Below, one piece after another: positions 42,561 to 49,929 of a stretch of 64,000 nt of DNA; positions within the stretch are counted from its first letter, which is position 1, and each line of letters begins with the position of its first letter. Position numbers and translations under genes: made by a program. The DNA lies in the NCBI RefSeq assembly GCF_020616555.1, contig NZ_CP085174.1, forward strand, positions 124,001-188,000, in the 5' to 3' direction. This stretch comes from Streptomyces longhuiensis (GTDB lineage: Bacteria; Actinomycetota; Actinomycetes; Streptomycetales; Streptomycetaceae). The notes under the pieces were generated by a model that saw only the letters and a list, made by a program, of their open reading frames with translations, was not told the DNA's origin and searched no databases.

Positions 42561-44002
42561 GCCGCATCTACGAACTGACCGTGCAGGCCGCCGAAGACGG
42601 CGACATCATCACCTACCACCCGATGCGCCTCGCGGCCGCCCTGAAGATCAAAGACGTCAACCGGCTCGCGGTGGAGACCAGCATGATGGGCGACAAGGCG
42701 CTCGTCACGATCTACCCGGATGACCCGCTCGCCCGGGTCATCCTCGCCGACCCGCAGATGCTGGTCATGGACGACCGCGGCCGCATCTGGATCGGCCGCT
42801 ACCACAACGGCCGGCACTCCCTTCTGCGCCTGTACGACCCCAAGTCCGGCTCCGCGCAACGCCTGCTGCTGTTCGGCACGACCGGCGCAGGCAAGTCGAC
42901 GGCCGGGCAGATCATCCTCGCCGCGATGAAGCGCTCCGGCATCGCCGTCAACTACGCCGACCTCAAAGGCGGCCAGTCCGCACCCGAAGCGGTCGGACAG
43001 CGCGGCCCCGGCAGCGAGGGCAACGTCGCCTGGCGGGTGACCACGCAAGAAGGCGCCATGGCACAGCTGCGCTCCACCTGGCTGACCATGATGGACCGCC
43101 AGGAGCGCTACTCCGCGATGGGCCGCTCCAAGTTTCTCAAGGACCGGCCCGACCCACTGCTCTACCAGATCATCGACGAAGCCAACCGCCTCCTGGAGAA
43201 GGGCGCCCCGTTCCGCGACGAGGCCACCTTCTACATCAAGGACATCGGACGCACCGGCCGCTCCCTCGGGGTCGGCATCGGTCTGTTCGCTCAGGCCGGC
43301 CACCTCGAGGAGATGGGCGGCTCCGACACCCTGCGCGCGATGCTCAAGGAGGGCGAGGTCGTCCTGCTGCGCTGGACCAGCTCGATGATGAAACAGCTCG
43401 TCACCGACGGCCTGCTTCCTACCGGCCAGGTCCTCGCCCCGATCCCGAAGTACGCAGGCGAAGTCGACCTCGTCTCACAGTTCGACGAGGACTTCGAAGA
43501 CGAGGTCCTGCCCGGCACCCAGGGCACCGCGTACAACGTCAACGGCCGCTACCCCAGCTCGAAGATGCGGTTCTGGAACATCGGCTCCGCGGTTCCCACC
43601 GAGGGCCTGGACCCGGAGGTCATGGACCTGTACGGGCCCGGCGCCCCGGCGGAGATCGAAGAGGCCGCCTGGGATCTCCTCGGTGACGCCTACCGCCAGC
43701 GCCTGGACGGCATGGAGGCCTACCGCGCGGTCTTCCCCGAAGCCGAGGAAAACGAGGACGGCGAAGACGGCGGTGGCAGGAAGAAGGCCTCCGGCGCGAG
43801 CCGGGCCGCCGCCTCCCCCGTCCCGGCGGTGCCCGCGCAGGCCACCCCGAAGCGCTCCCTGCGCGACCGGGTCAAGGCCGTGCTCGAGGCGCACGACGAC
43901 CCGCTCGATGCCCGCGAGGTCCTGGAGCTGGTCAACGCCGACGGCGGCCGCCAGGTCCAGCTCGGCAGCGTCCGCAACATCCTGACCGCGATCAACAAGT
44001 AA
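42557..44002 (+). CDS. traB: FtsK/SpoIIIE-like conjugative DNA translocase (TraB-like)
   Basis: 481 aa from ATG 42557. Walker A is GTTGAGKS (107-114), Walker B is LYQIIDEAN (D207/E208), and the motor shows KDIGRTGRSLGVGIGLFAQ and VVLLRWTSS. No membrane segment is present; the coupled upstream protein probably supplies one. An acidic linker (about 385-420) leads to a small C-terminal winged-helix domain (VKAVLEAHDDPLDAREVLEL), in the place of the FtsK gamma/TraB clt-reading domain. Streptomyces TraB-type proteins move double-stranded plasmid DNA between mycelia. Key motifs are intact. Confidence 0.87.
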   Translation: MSRIYELTVQAAEDGDIITYHPMRLAAALKIKDVNRLAVETSMMGDKALVTIYPDDPLARVILADPQMLVMDDRGRIWIGRYHNGRHSLLRLYDPKSGSAQRLLLFGTTGAGKSTAGQIILAAMKRSGIAVNYADLKGGQSAPEAVGQRGPGSEGNVAWRVTTQEGAMAQLRSTWLTMMDRQERYSAMGRSKFLKDRPDPLLYQIIDEANRLLEKGAPFRDEATFYIKDIGRTGRSLGVGIGLFAQAGHLEEMGGSDTLRAMLKEGEVVLLRWTSSMMKQLVTDGLLPTGQVLAPIPKYAGEVDLVSQFDEDFEDEVLPGTQGTAYNVNGRYPSSKMRFWNIGSAVPTEGLDPEVMDLYGPGAPAEIEEAAWDLLGDAYRQRLDGMEAYRAVFPEAEENEDGEDGGGRKKASGASRAAASPVPAVPAQATPKRSLRDRVKAVLEAHDDPLDAREVLELVNADGGRQVQLGSVRNILTAINK

Positions 44003-44018
44003 TCCCTCTCCCCCTGTT

Positions 44019-44055
44019 CTTCGGCCTGCCGGGCACCGCGCCCGGCAGGCCGAAG
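44019..44055 (+). terminator. Perfect 16-bp hairpin after traB
   Basis: CTTCGGCCTGCCGGGC (44019-44034) and GCCCGGCAGGCCGAAG (44040-44055) enclose a 5-nt loop, 17 bp past the traB stop. Confidence 0.75.
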
Positions 44056-44079
44056 CCCTTCCTGAAGGAGTTCCACGCC

Positions 44080-44271
44080 GTGGCGCTGACCGTCTCCCTC
44101 TTTGTCCTGGCCGGGATCGTCGTCCTGGTCCTGCTCCGCACCGGCTACCTGCGGCTGGGGCCCGCCCTCGCCGCCGCCCTGTTCGGCTTCACCCTCGCCT
44201 CCACCGGCCTCGCCCCGGCCATCACCACCGGCATCAGCAACGTCGCCGGTTGGCTCAGCAACCTCGGATAA
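44080..44271 (+). CDS. Small two-TM protein
   Basis: 63 aa, GTG start after AAGGAG. Nearly all hydrophobic: LTVSLFVLAGIVVLVLLRTG and LGPALAAALFGFTLASTGLA, with an amphipathic end (NVAGWLSNLG). Size and position fit a spread-type (Spd) protein of Streptomyces plasmids, which help plasmid passage between hyphal compartments. Confidence 0.65.
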   Translation: MALTVSLFVLAGIVVLVLLRTGYLRLGPALAAALFGFTLASTGLAPAITTGISNVAGWLSNLG

Positions 44272-44302
44272 CCCGCCGCATCTGGACCGAACGGAGCCCG
44301 CC

Positions 44303-44812
44303 ATGGACCCCCATCCCACGCAGCCCGGCATGCCCGAGTCCGAGGCCGCGGCCGAAGCCCGCCGCCTGATCGAGTCCTGGGCCGCGCAGCCGGTACGCCA
44401 CCACCCGACCTCGTTCCGCGACCCCAGCACACCGCCCGCGATCGGCGCCGCCCCGCCCGTCCCACAGCCCGACAAGCGGATCGTGCCCGCCTGGGCGGCC
44501 GGCATCGCGGTCGCCTCCATCGGAGTCGGCGCCGGATCCACCGGCCTGGGCTGCGCGGCCTGGCTGCTGTTCAACGGCCTGTCCCTGGTCAGCGTCCCCA
44601 GCCTGACCCGCTTCGCATTCATCGTCATCGCGCCGTTCGCGGGCGTGGCCATGGTCGTCACCGCCGTCGCCGCGGCCATCTCCAAGGCCAAGGAGGCCGA
44701 CCACACCACAACGAACGTGTACGAGGGCACGGTCGTGAACAACACCGAGGTCCGCAACAACAGCACCACCACGCGCGGCCTGTTCGCCCGCACCCGCAAC
44801 GACTTCCGCTGA
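44303..44812 (+). CDS. Two-TM membrane protein, spread-type
   Basis: 169 aa from ATG 44303. A proline-rich cytoplasmic N-part (MDPHPTQPGMPESEAAAEAR) is followed by two hydrophobic segments (WAAGIAVASIGVGAGSTGLG; FAFIVIAPFAGVAMVVTAVA) and a Thr/Asn-rich tail (VVNNTEVRNNSTTTRG). Weak ribosome binding site. Function as in other Spd-like proteins is inferred. Confidence 0.65.
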   Translation: MDPHPTQPGMPESEAAAEARRLIESWAAQPVRHHPTSFRDPSTPPAIGAAPPVPQPDKRIVPAWAAGIAVASIGVGAGSTGLGCAAWLLFNGLSLVSVPSLTRFAFIVIAPFAGVAMVVTAVAAAISKAKEADHTTTNVYEGTVVNNTEVRNNSTTTRGLFARTRNDFR

Positions 44813-44895
44813 CCCCGGGCGCCCTGCTTCGTACTCGAACCCCGCCCACGCGGCCGGGAGTCGAGCACGGGGCAGGCCGCCCGCCAGGCGTCCGG

Positions 44896-45090
44896 TCAGT
44901 CCTCGTCCAGGTAGATCAGCAGACGGCCGTCCTCATCGACGTGCGCCTCGTAGATCACACCGTCGACGACCGCGTGGTCGACGACCACCTCGAAGTCCCC
45001 TTCGTCGTCGATCCACAGCACACCGTCGTCATCCGTGACCGCCGGATAGATCACCCCGTCGGCGATCACCGACTCGAACTCGACTGACAT
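44896..45090 (-). CDS. Highly acidic 64-aa protein, antisense in the transfer run
   Basis: ATG 45090 on the minus strand with AAGGGGG upstream. The protein has 20 Asp/Glu and a single Arg, with no Lys. It consists of two tandem units that share DGVIYxAxxDxDG (residues 11-24 and 43-56), probably a small beta structure. It is the only minus-strand gene between 33 and 51 kb. Extreme acidity and small size are typical of DNA-mimic antirestriction proteins, which conjugative elements often carry; this remains a guess without homology. Confidence 0.65.
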   Translation of the reverse strand: MSVEFESVIADGVIYPAVTDDDGVLWIDDEGDFEVVVDHAVVDGVIYEAHVDEDGRLLIYLDED

Positions 45091-45211
45091 CGCACCCCCT
45101 TCACACACCCTGCGCGGCCTGCGCCGCCCCAGCGTGGCGCATCGCCACGCGCCTGCAACAGAGCCATTCCCACTTCGCCCGCCATCTCACCGGGCCCTCG
45201 AAGGAGCCGAC

Positions 45212-46024
45212 ATGACCGACCACCACAACGACCTGCCCCAGATCCCTGGCCCCCGCCAGCCCTCCCCCGCCGAAGCCGACGCCCCGCTCGCCACCGGCCA
45301 GCAGCCGAACGTGCCGCCGAAGGACAACACCACGCCGGCGTGGCCGCGGCGCACGACGGCCGCCCTGCACGAGCGGTGGGATGATGCCTGGTTGCCCGGC
45401 GGCATCCTGTACAGCCGCTGGGACGACGTACGCGAGGCCCCCGAGCTCGGCTGGCACGGCATGGCCCACTGGCTCAAGGTCGCCATCGCCCTCGCCGCCG
45501 GCGCCTTCCTGGCACTGTTCCTGGACGCGGCGTTCGGCGTCATCACCGGCTGGGTCCACCAGCTGCTGACCGCCGCGCCGCGCGTACAGGTTGGCACCGA
45601 CACCTCCACCGGCATCTGGGCCGTGATCGACCAGCCGATCCGCTCCTACATCGCCCAGCACAGCGCCGGCCTCGCCGTGAGCGGTTCCACCCTCTACACC
45701 CTGTGGCAACTCGTGGGCCTGTTCGGCCTGTTCGGCGGCTTCCTGCGCAGCACCGCCGCCCGCCTCACCTGGACCGCCTGGGGCGCCGCCAGCATCGCCA
45801 TGGTCTGGACGGCTTCCCCCGCGCCCGCCCGCAACCTGGCTACCGGCCTTGCCGCCGCGGCCTGGCTGCTCGGCTCCGCCTTCGCCCTGCGCGGCCTGAC
45901 GCTGCGCCCCGCCGTCTACGTCCACGCACCCGGCCCGGAGATCCGCAACGATATCCGCCCCGAGATCCACGTCCCGGCCCCGGCTGACGCGCCCACCGAC
46001 AACGTGCACCCGCTCCAGCGCTGA
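45212..46024 (+). CDS. Multi-TM transfer-region membrane protein
   Basis: 270 aa from ATG 45212, with GAAGGAG upstream. After a proline-rich 80-residue N-tail there are four hydrophobic segments: LKVAIALAAGAFLALFLDAA, LYTLWQLVGLFGLFGGFL, LTWTAWGAASIAMVWT and NLATGLAAAAWLLGSAFAL. The C-tail has Pro-rich charge (PGPEIRNDIRPEIHVPAPAD). Likely part of the mating-pore or spread apparatus; no specific family recognised. Confidence 0.7.
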   Translation: MTDHHNDLPQIPGPRQPSPAEADAPLATGQQPNVPPKDNTTPAWPRRTTAALHERWDDAWLPGGILYSRWDDVREAPELGWHGMAHWLKVAIALAAGAFLALFLDAAFGVITGWVHQLLTAAPRVQVGTDTSTGIWAVIDQPIRSYIAQHSAGLAVSGSTLYTLWQLVGLFGLFGGFLRSTAARLTWTAWGAASIAMVWTASPAPARNLATGLAAAAWLLGSAFALRGLTLRPAVYVHAPGPEIRNDIRPEIHVPAPADAPTDNVHPLQR

Positions 46025-46041
46025 CCGTCCCGCCGACCCGC

Positions 46042-46079
46042 CCGGTCCTCGACTGCACTCCCACGCAGCCGAGGACCGG
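46042..46079 (+). terminator. Hairpin with 10-bp stem
   Basis: CCGGTCCTCG pairs with CGAGGACCGG. It is followed by GGACAGGCCGACCGGCC, a 17-bp sequence that recurs after the next hairpin (46348-46373), so the two spacers are duplicates of each other. Confidence 0.6.
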
Positions 46080-46120
46080 ACAGGCCGACCGGCCGCTCCC
46101 CGATCTCGAAGGAGAACACC

Positions 46121-46327
46121 ATGCCCAAGCCGACCGACCCCCGCGCCGTGCCCGGCCACTTCATCCCCTCCCAGGCCGCCCCGGCCAAGCCGAGCGGGCT
46201 ACCACTGATGCTCAAGGCCGCGATAGCCGGCCTGCTCCTGCTGGCGCTGTTCCTCATAGGCGCAGCGAACGGCGGCCAGAGCGACGTGCCGCAGCAGCGC
46301 ACCACCACGACGCAGACCGGCAAGTGA
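46121..46327 (+). CDS. One-TM small protein
   Basis: 68 aa; GAAGGAG lies upstream. One hydrophobic segment (MLKAAIAGLLLLALFLIGAA) with a Pro-rich N-side and a polar Gln/Thr C-side. It belongs to the series of small membrane proteins after traB. Confidence 0.6.
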   Translation: MPKPTDPRAVPGHFIPSQAAPAKPSGLPLMLKAAIAGLLLLALFLIGAANGGQSDVPQQRTTTTQTGK

Positions 46328-46347
46328 TCTCCGGTCCACCTGCCTGG

Positions 46348-46373
46348 CCCTCGCTACCTGCACGCGGCGAGGG
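46348..46373 (+). terminator. Short hairpin with duplicated spacer
   Basis: CCCTCGC (46348-46354) pairs with GCGAGGG (46367-46373). The 17-mer GGACAGGCCGACCGGCC follows at 46377, as it does after the 46042 hairpin. Confidence 0.5.
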
Positions 46374-46434
46374 CTCGGACAGGCCGACCGGCCTCACGCA
46401 CCACCCCCTGTCCCCGAGCAAGGGAGTCTCCGTT

Positions 46435-46662
46435 TTGGCGCAGCAGCCGAAGGTCATGGGCGTGCTGATAGAACCGCCGCCGCCGACCTGGTGGAAAGCC
46501 AACCGGCACAAAGTCCTGGCCGTCGCCGGACTCGTGCTGGGCTACCTGATCGCCACGCACCTGCAGGGCGCACCAGATCAGCAGACCCGACCGCATCCGG
46601 GCCACAGCACCCCCGCGCCGACCACGCCGCATGCCACCCGCACCGTTCACATCCCTACCTGA
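46435..46662 (+). CDS. One-TM small protein
   Basis: 75 aa from TTG 46435 (AAGGGAG upstream; ATG 46456 is possible). It starts with a short tail including EPPPPTWWKANRHK, then one hydrophobic segment (VLAVAGLVLGYLIATHLQG) and a His/Pro/Thr-rich tail. Similar in plan to the previous protein, but inverted. Confidence 0.5.
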   Translation: MAQQPKVMGVLIEPPPPTWWKANRHKVLAVAGLVLGYLIATHLQGAPDQQTRPHPGHSTPAPTTPHATRTVHIPT

Positions 46663-46673
46663 ACCCGGCACCC

Positions 46674-46713
46674 GCTGCGCCCCACCGACGACCTCACGTC
46701 GGTGGGGCGCAGC
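46674..46713 (+). terminator. Perfect 16-bp hairpin
   Basis: GCTGCGCCCCACCGAC (46674-46689) pairs with GTCGGTGGGGCGCAGC (46698-46713) over 8 nt, 15 bp before the CTGGAGGAG site of the next gene. Confidence 0.7.
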
Positions 46714-46744
46714 GCTACCCACCGACGACTGGAGGAGATCGCAC

Positions 46745-46852
46745 GTGCTCGTCCCCCGCCCGCGCCGCCGGATCGGCCGGCCCCGCCCACAGCGTCCCGG
46801 CCCCCGCTACCCGCTTACCCAACGCCAACTGCCAGGCCAATGGAACAGGTGA
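46745..46852 (+). CDS. 35-aa basic leader-like micro-protein
   Basis: GTG 46745 follows CTGGAGGAGATCGCAC, one of the best ribosome binding sites in the region. The product is Arg/Pro-rich (RPRRRIGRPRPQRPGPRYPL) and stops at TGA 46850-46852, which overlaps ATG 46852 of the RRQRL gene (TGATG). It may serve mainly to couple translation to the downstream gene. Confidence 0.5.
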   Translation: MLVPRPRRRIGRPRPQRPGPRYPLTQRQLPGQWNR

Positions 46853-47319
46853 TGGACGACCAGGACCAGGACCTGGTCGACGTCGACCCGCACGACCCCG
46901 GCGACGGACCCTTACCGATCTTCCGGTGGAAGCAGGCCGGTCGCACCAACCTCGCGACCCGCCGCCAGCTGCGAGATATGGGCCTACGCCCCGGCGGCCA
47001 GGAGCCCGTCGCCCGGATCGAATGCCGCGGCGGCCAGCGCTTCGCATGGCTGTACCGGATCGACCTGGCGAAGCCGAAGCTCCCGATGACGCTCGCGAAG
47101 GAAGCCGCGCTCGACAAGGCGATGGCAGCACGCCAGACGTGCCCCGGCCCCTGCGGGCGGCGCTATTTCCACTGCCTCCCGCTCAAGACGCTCGGGATGT
47201 GCCTGGAGTGCCACGACGGCACGCCCGCAGACCCCGCCACCTACAGCGCTCCCCCGGGCCAAGCATCTTGCCGCCTCCGTTCTGACGGCCTCTCCGCCCT
47301 GCAGGCCGGGACGACATGA
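46852..47319 (+). CDS. RRQRL-motif zinc-binding protein
   Basis: 155 aa. The motif region LATRRQLRDMGLRPGG matches the RRQRL signature (here RRQL). A Cys cluster follows: QTCPGPCGRRYFHCLPL and LGMCLECHDGTPADP, with C-x3-C and C-x2-C pairs that fit zinc binding. This family is typical of Streptomyces plasmid and integrative-element transfer regions. It is translationally coupled to the upstream micro-protein. Function unknown, probably nucleic-acid related. Confidence 0.8.
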   Translation: MDDQDQDLVDVDPHDPGDGPLPIFRWKQAGRTNLATRRQLRDMGLRPGGQEPVARIECRGGQRFAWLYRIDLAKPKLPMTLAKEAALDKAMAARQTCPGPCGRRYFHCLPLKTLGMCLECHDGTPADPATYSAPPGQASCRLRSDGLSALQAGTT

Positions 47320-47367
47320 CGACCCGCAGCGCATCCCGGCCCGCCCCCACTTCTAAGGAGCTTCTCC

Positions 47368-47814
47368 ATGACCACCCGAGCCGCTCGCTTCGCCGCCTCC
47401 TACGCACTGCTGCGCATGGCCGCGGATCTGGGAGACCACTGGATCCAGTCCGACCACCAGGCCGTCACCAAGGGTCAGCACGACGAGAACGAGGGACAGT
47501 CCAGCCGCGCGGGACGCATCGCCTGCACCGCGCACGTCGCCTCGTACACCGCGACCCAGGGCGTGGTCCTGCTCGCCGGCGCCCGCGCGCTGGGTCTGCA
47601 CCTGAAGCCGAGCCGAGTCGTGACCGCGCTCGCCCTGTCCGCCGGAACTCACTGGTGGGCCGACCGGCGCGTCCATCTCAAGGCCGTCGCGGAAGCCACC
47701 GGCAAGGGCAACTTCTACAACCTGGGCGGCCCGCTGGGCGGCAACTACGCCCTGGACCAGGCCTTCCACCACGCGATGGAGACGATCGCTGCCGCCATCG
47801 CCGCATCGAAGTAG
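47368..47814 (+). CDS. Hypothetical His-rich protein (DUF3307-like)
   Basis: 148 aa after a good site (AAGGAG). It has regularly placed His/Asp residues in hydrophobic helices: MAADLGDHWIQSDHQAVTKG, TAHVASYTATQGVVLL and SAGTHWWADRRVHLK, ending GGPLGGNYALDQAFHHAM. The layout recalls DUF3307 membrane-associated proteins; the match is tentative. Common in Streptomyces plasmid backbones. Confidence 0.6.
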   Translation: MTTRAARFAASYALLRMAADLGDHWIQSDHQAVTKGQHDENEGQSSRAGRIACTAHVASYTATQGVVLLAGARALGLHLKPSRVVTALALSAGTHWWADRRVHLKAVAEATGKGNFYNLGGPLGGNYALDQAFHHAMETIAAAIAASK

Positions 47815-47840
47815 CTGCTCCGTCTGACGGACGCTCCGTG

Positions 47841-47871
47841 CCGCCCCGGCCCACAACGAAGGCCGGGGCGG
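47841..47871 (+). terminator. Perfect 11-bp hairpin
   Basis: CCGCCCCGGCC (47841-47851) pairs with GGCCGGGGCGG (47861-47871) over a 9-nt loop. Confidence 0.65.
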
Positions 47872-47932
47872 TCGCAGTGGTCCCTCAAGCACCAGAAACC
47901 CCGCGACCAGGCACAGAGAGGAGATGGGCGTC

Positions 47933-48241
47933 ATGCCGAACCACGAGTTCTACGAGGTAGACGTCCCGATACACGACACCACCAACCCGGGCCTGCGGGG
48001 TCTGCACGTCTTCACCGGCGAGGCGGACTCCCCCACCACGGCCCTGCGGCGCGCGCACGAGGTGTACGCCGCCGCGCTCGCCGCGCACAAGGCCGGAATC
48101 GAGAGCCCCGGCAAGCAGCCGGACAACTGGGGAGCCAGCGGGCTGAGGCCCGGCTGGGAGATGGAGTGGCCCGCCGCGAAGGCCGGCCGCTGGATCAACC
48201 CCGTCAGCTGGACCACCAGCCGCGGCGACTTCGCGCTGTAG
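47933..48241 (+). CDS. Hypothetical 102-aa protein
   Basis: ATG 47933 is preferred over ATG 47924 because GAGAGGAG (47916-47923) would be too close to the latter. The sequence is an alpha/beta mix (NHEFYEVDVPIHDTTNPGLR, GLHVFTGEADSPTTALRRAH) ending in SWTTSRGDFAL. Unrecognised; a weak GC hairpin follows at about 48244-48297. Confidence 0.6.
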   Translation: MPNHEFYEVDVPIHDTTNPGLRGLHVFTGEADSPTTALRRAHEVYAAALAAHKAGIESPGKQPDNWGASGLRPGWEMEWPAAKAGRWINPVSWTTSRGDFAL

Positions 48242-48333
48242 CTCCGCCCCGGGACGGCCGCCAAAGGCCGGAAAACCAGTCGGCCGCCCCGGGCCTACCC
48301 ACCCCGTACGAGACGAGAGAGGGAGATCCCAGT

Positions 48334-49011
48334 ATGGACTCCGTCCTGCGCGCACACAGCCGGATCGGACAGCGCGCGCTCTTACTGACCACCGCCGCCG
48401 TGCCGTTGACCGGCTGGACCGTCCACGCCGTGACGCTCCACCGGCGCCTGGCCGCGAGCCGCCGCGACCCCCTCACCGGGCTGCTGCGCCGCGACGCATA
48501 CACCACCCAGGCCCGGCAGGTCCTACGCCGCCACGGCGACGACACAGCCGTCGTCCTGGTCGACCAGGACCACTTCAAGGCCATCAACGACACCTACGGC
48601 CACGCGGCCGGTGACACCGTCCTGGCGGCGACCGCAGCCCGGCTCACCGCCTGGGCGGGCCCGCACGCCGCCATCGGTCGCCTCGGGGGCGATGAGTTCG
48701 CGATCGTCCTGGAGGCGCCCCACGGCCGCCGCGAGGACCGCCTCGCACAGCTCATGAAGATGCTGCACACGCCGGTGCACCTGGACGACGGGCAGACCGT
48801 CGACGTCGCCGCCTCCGTCGGCGCAGCGACGCCCGACATCCTCAACACCCGCGACCTGTCCCTGCTCCAGCAGGCCGCCGACGCTGCCCTGTACGACGGC
48901 AAGCACTCCGGCCACGCAGTTCTCGCCGACGCCCGGCACGCAAAGCACCCGTCCATCAACGGGCGCCGCGCCGGCCGCCCCGGAACCGGGATCTGGGGGC
49001 GAGCCGCATGA
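48334..49011 (+). CDS. GGDEF-domain diguanylate cyclase
   Basis: 225 aa from ATG 48334 (GAGGGAG upstream). One N-terminal hydrophobic segment (ALLLTTAAVPLTGWTVHAVT) anchors it. The GGDEF domain starts DPLTGLLRRDAY, with VDQDHFKAINDTYGHAAGD (metal-binding Asp) and an intact signature RLGGDEFAIVLE. The RxxD inhibitory site that should lie five residues before GGDEF is absent, so product inhibition may be lacking. c-di-GMP controls Streptomyces development through BldD. It overlaps the ASCH gene by ATGA. Confidence 0.87.
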   Translation: MDSVLRAHSRIGQRALLLTTAAVPLTGWTVHAVTLHRRLAASRRDPLTGLLRRDAYTTQARQVLRRHGDDTAVVLVDQDHFKAINDTYGHAAGDTVLAATAARLTAWAGPHAAIGRLGGDEFAIVLEAPHGRREDRLAQLMKMLHTPVHLDDGQTVDVAASVGAATPDILNTRDLSLLQQAADAALYDGKHSGHAVLADARHAKHPSINGRRAGRPGTGIWGRAA

Positions 49012-49448
49012 GTATCGCCACCCTGCCCGAGGGCGACTGGATCCGCGGCATCACGATCCGCCAGCCCTATGCCACCTGCATCCTCGCCGGGAAGAACCCG
49101 GAAAACAGGCCCCGGCACTGGCCGCGGCGGGGCTGGGTCCTGATCCACGCCGGGCAGCAGCTGGAGCGCCGCGCCCTGCGTGACCCGCTGGTCGCCACCG
49201 CGATCCGCGGCCGCGAACTGCACCTGGGCGCGGTCATCGGCGTCGCCCGCCTCACCGACTGCCACCCCGACCAGGGGCCCGAGAAGTGCACCAGCCCCTG
49301 GGCGCAGCGCAGCGCGCACCACCTGGTCCTCGCCGACGTCCAGGAGCTCGCTCTGCCCGTGACCGCCTCGGGCGCGCTTGCGGCCTGGAAACCGGCGCCG
49401 GACCTGGTGGCGCAGGTGCTTCAGCAACTGCCCGACTTCCGGCCGTGA
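49008..49448 (+). CDS. ASCH-domain protein
   Basis: 146 aa, ATG overlapping the GGDEF stop. Typical ASCH features: GITIRQPYATCILAGKNPEN near the start, RGWVLIHAGQQLERR, then LGAVIGVARLTDCHPDQG and HHLVLADVQEL. ASCH is a PUA-like beta barrel that binds RNA or modified nucleotides, and some members are nucleases or deacylases. It is coupled on both sides. Its role next to a cyclase is unknown. Confidence 0.85.
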   Translation: MSIATLPEGDWIRGITIRQPYATCILAGKNPENRPRHWPRRGWVLIHAGQQLERRALRDPLVATAIRGRELHLGAVIGVARLTDCHPDQGPEKCTSPWAQRSAHHLVLADVQELALPVTASGALAAWKPAPDLVAQVLQQLPDFRP

Positions 49449-49723
49449 CCCGCACCCGAGGCAAGGTGCCGCTGTTCGAGCCGGGTCTGGTCCCGGCTCC
49501 CGGCGGCCTTCTCGACTGGCGCGACAGCCAGCACTTCGACCGCTGGCAGGACCGCCCCTGCGCGCTGTGCGACAAGCCCACGCCCATGCGCTCCCACTAC
49601 GGCGAGCCCGTGCACAAGGCGTGCGCTGAGGACTGGATCGCCGCGAACCCCACCGAGGCCCGCCTCGGCCGGTTCGCCTCCGACGTCCAGCGCAAACGCC
49701 GGCGCGACGACGACCACGCCTGA
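49445..49723 (+). CDS. Zinc-finger-like small protein
   Basis: 92 aa; the GTG overlaps the ASCH stop (GTGA). DRPCALCDKPTPMRSHYGEP then HKACAEDW places Cys/His pairs as C-x2-C ... H-x3-C, a probable zinc site. The C-terminus is basic (VQRKRRRDDDHA). Probably nucleic-acid binding. Confidence 0.65.
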   Translation: MTRTRGKVPLFEPGLVPAPGGLLDWRDSQHFDRWQDRPCALCDKPTPMRSHYGEPVHKACAEDWIAANPTEARLGRFASDVQRKRRRDDDHA

Positions 49724-49745
49724 ATTCCTCCACCTGGAGGCTCCC

Positions 49746-49919
49746 TTGAGCAGCACCCAACACGAGGTCGACCACGCCCTCGCCTATCCCGAGCCGCCCG
49801 CGTCCCCGCTCTGGCACCGCCACGGCGCGAAGGCCCGGCCGCTCACCGACGCCCAGAAGAAGCGCAACTGCGAGCTCCTGGACCTCGCACAGCGCAAGCC
49901 CCGCACGACCGCCGCGTAG
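49746..49919 (+). CDS. 57-aa small protein
   Basis: TTG 49746 follows CCTGGAGG. The product (AYPEPPASPLWHRHGAKARP, then DAQKKRNCELLDLAQRKPR) is hydrophilic with a helical basic end. The good ribosome binding site and position in the run support coding. Function unknown. Confidence 0.5.
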   Translation: MSSTQHEVDHALAYPEPPASPLWHRHGAKARPLTDAQKKRNCELLDLAQRKPRTTAA

Positions 49920-49929
49920 GAGGCCGGTC

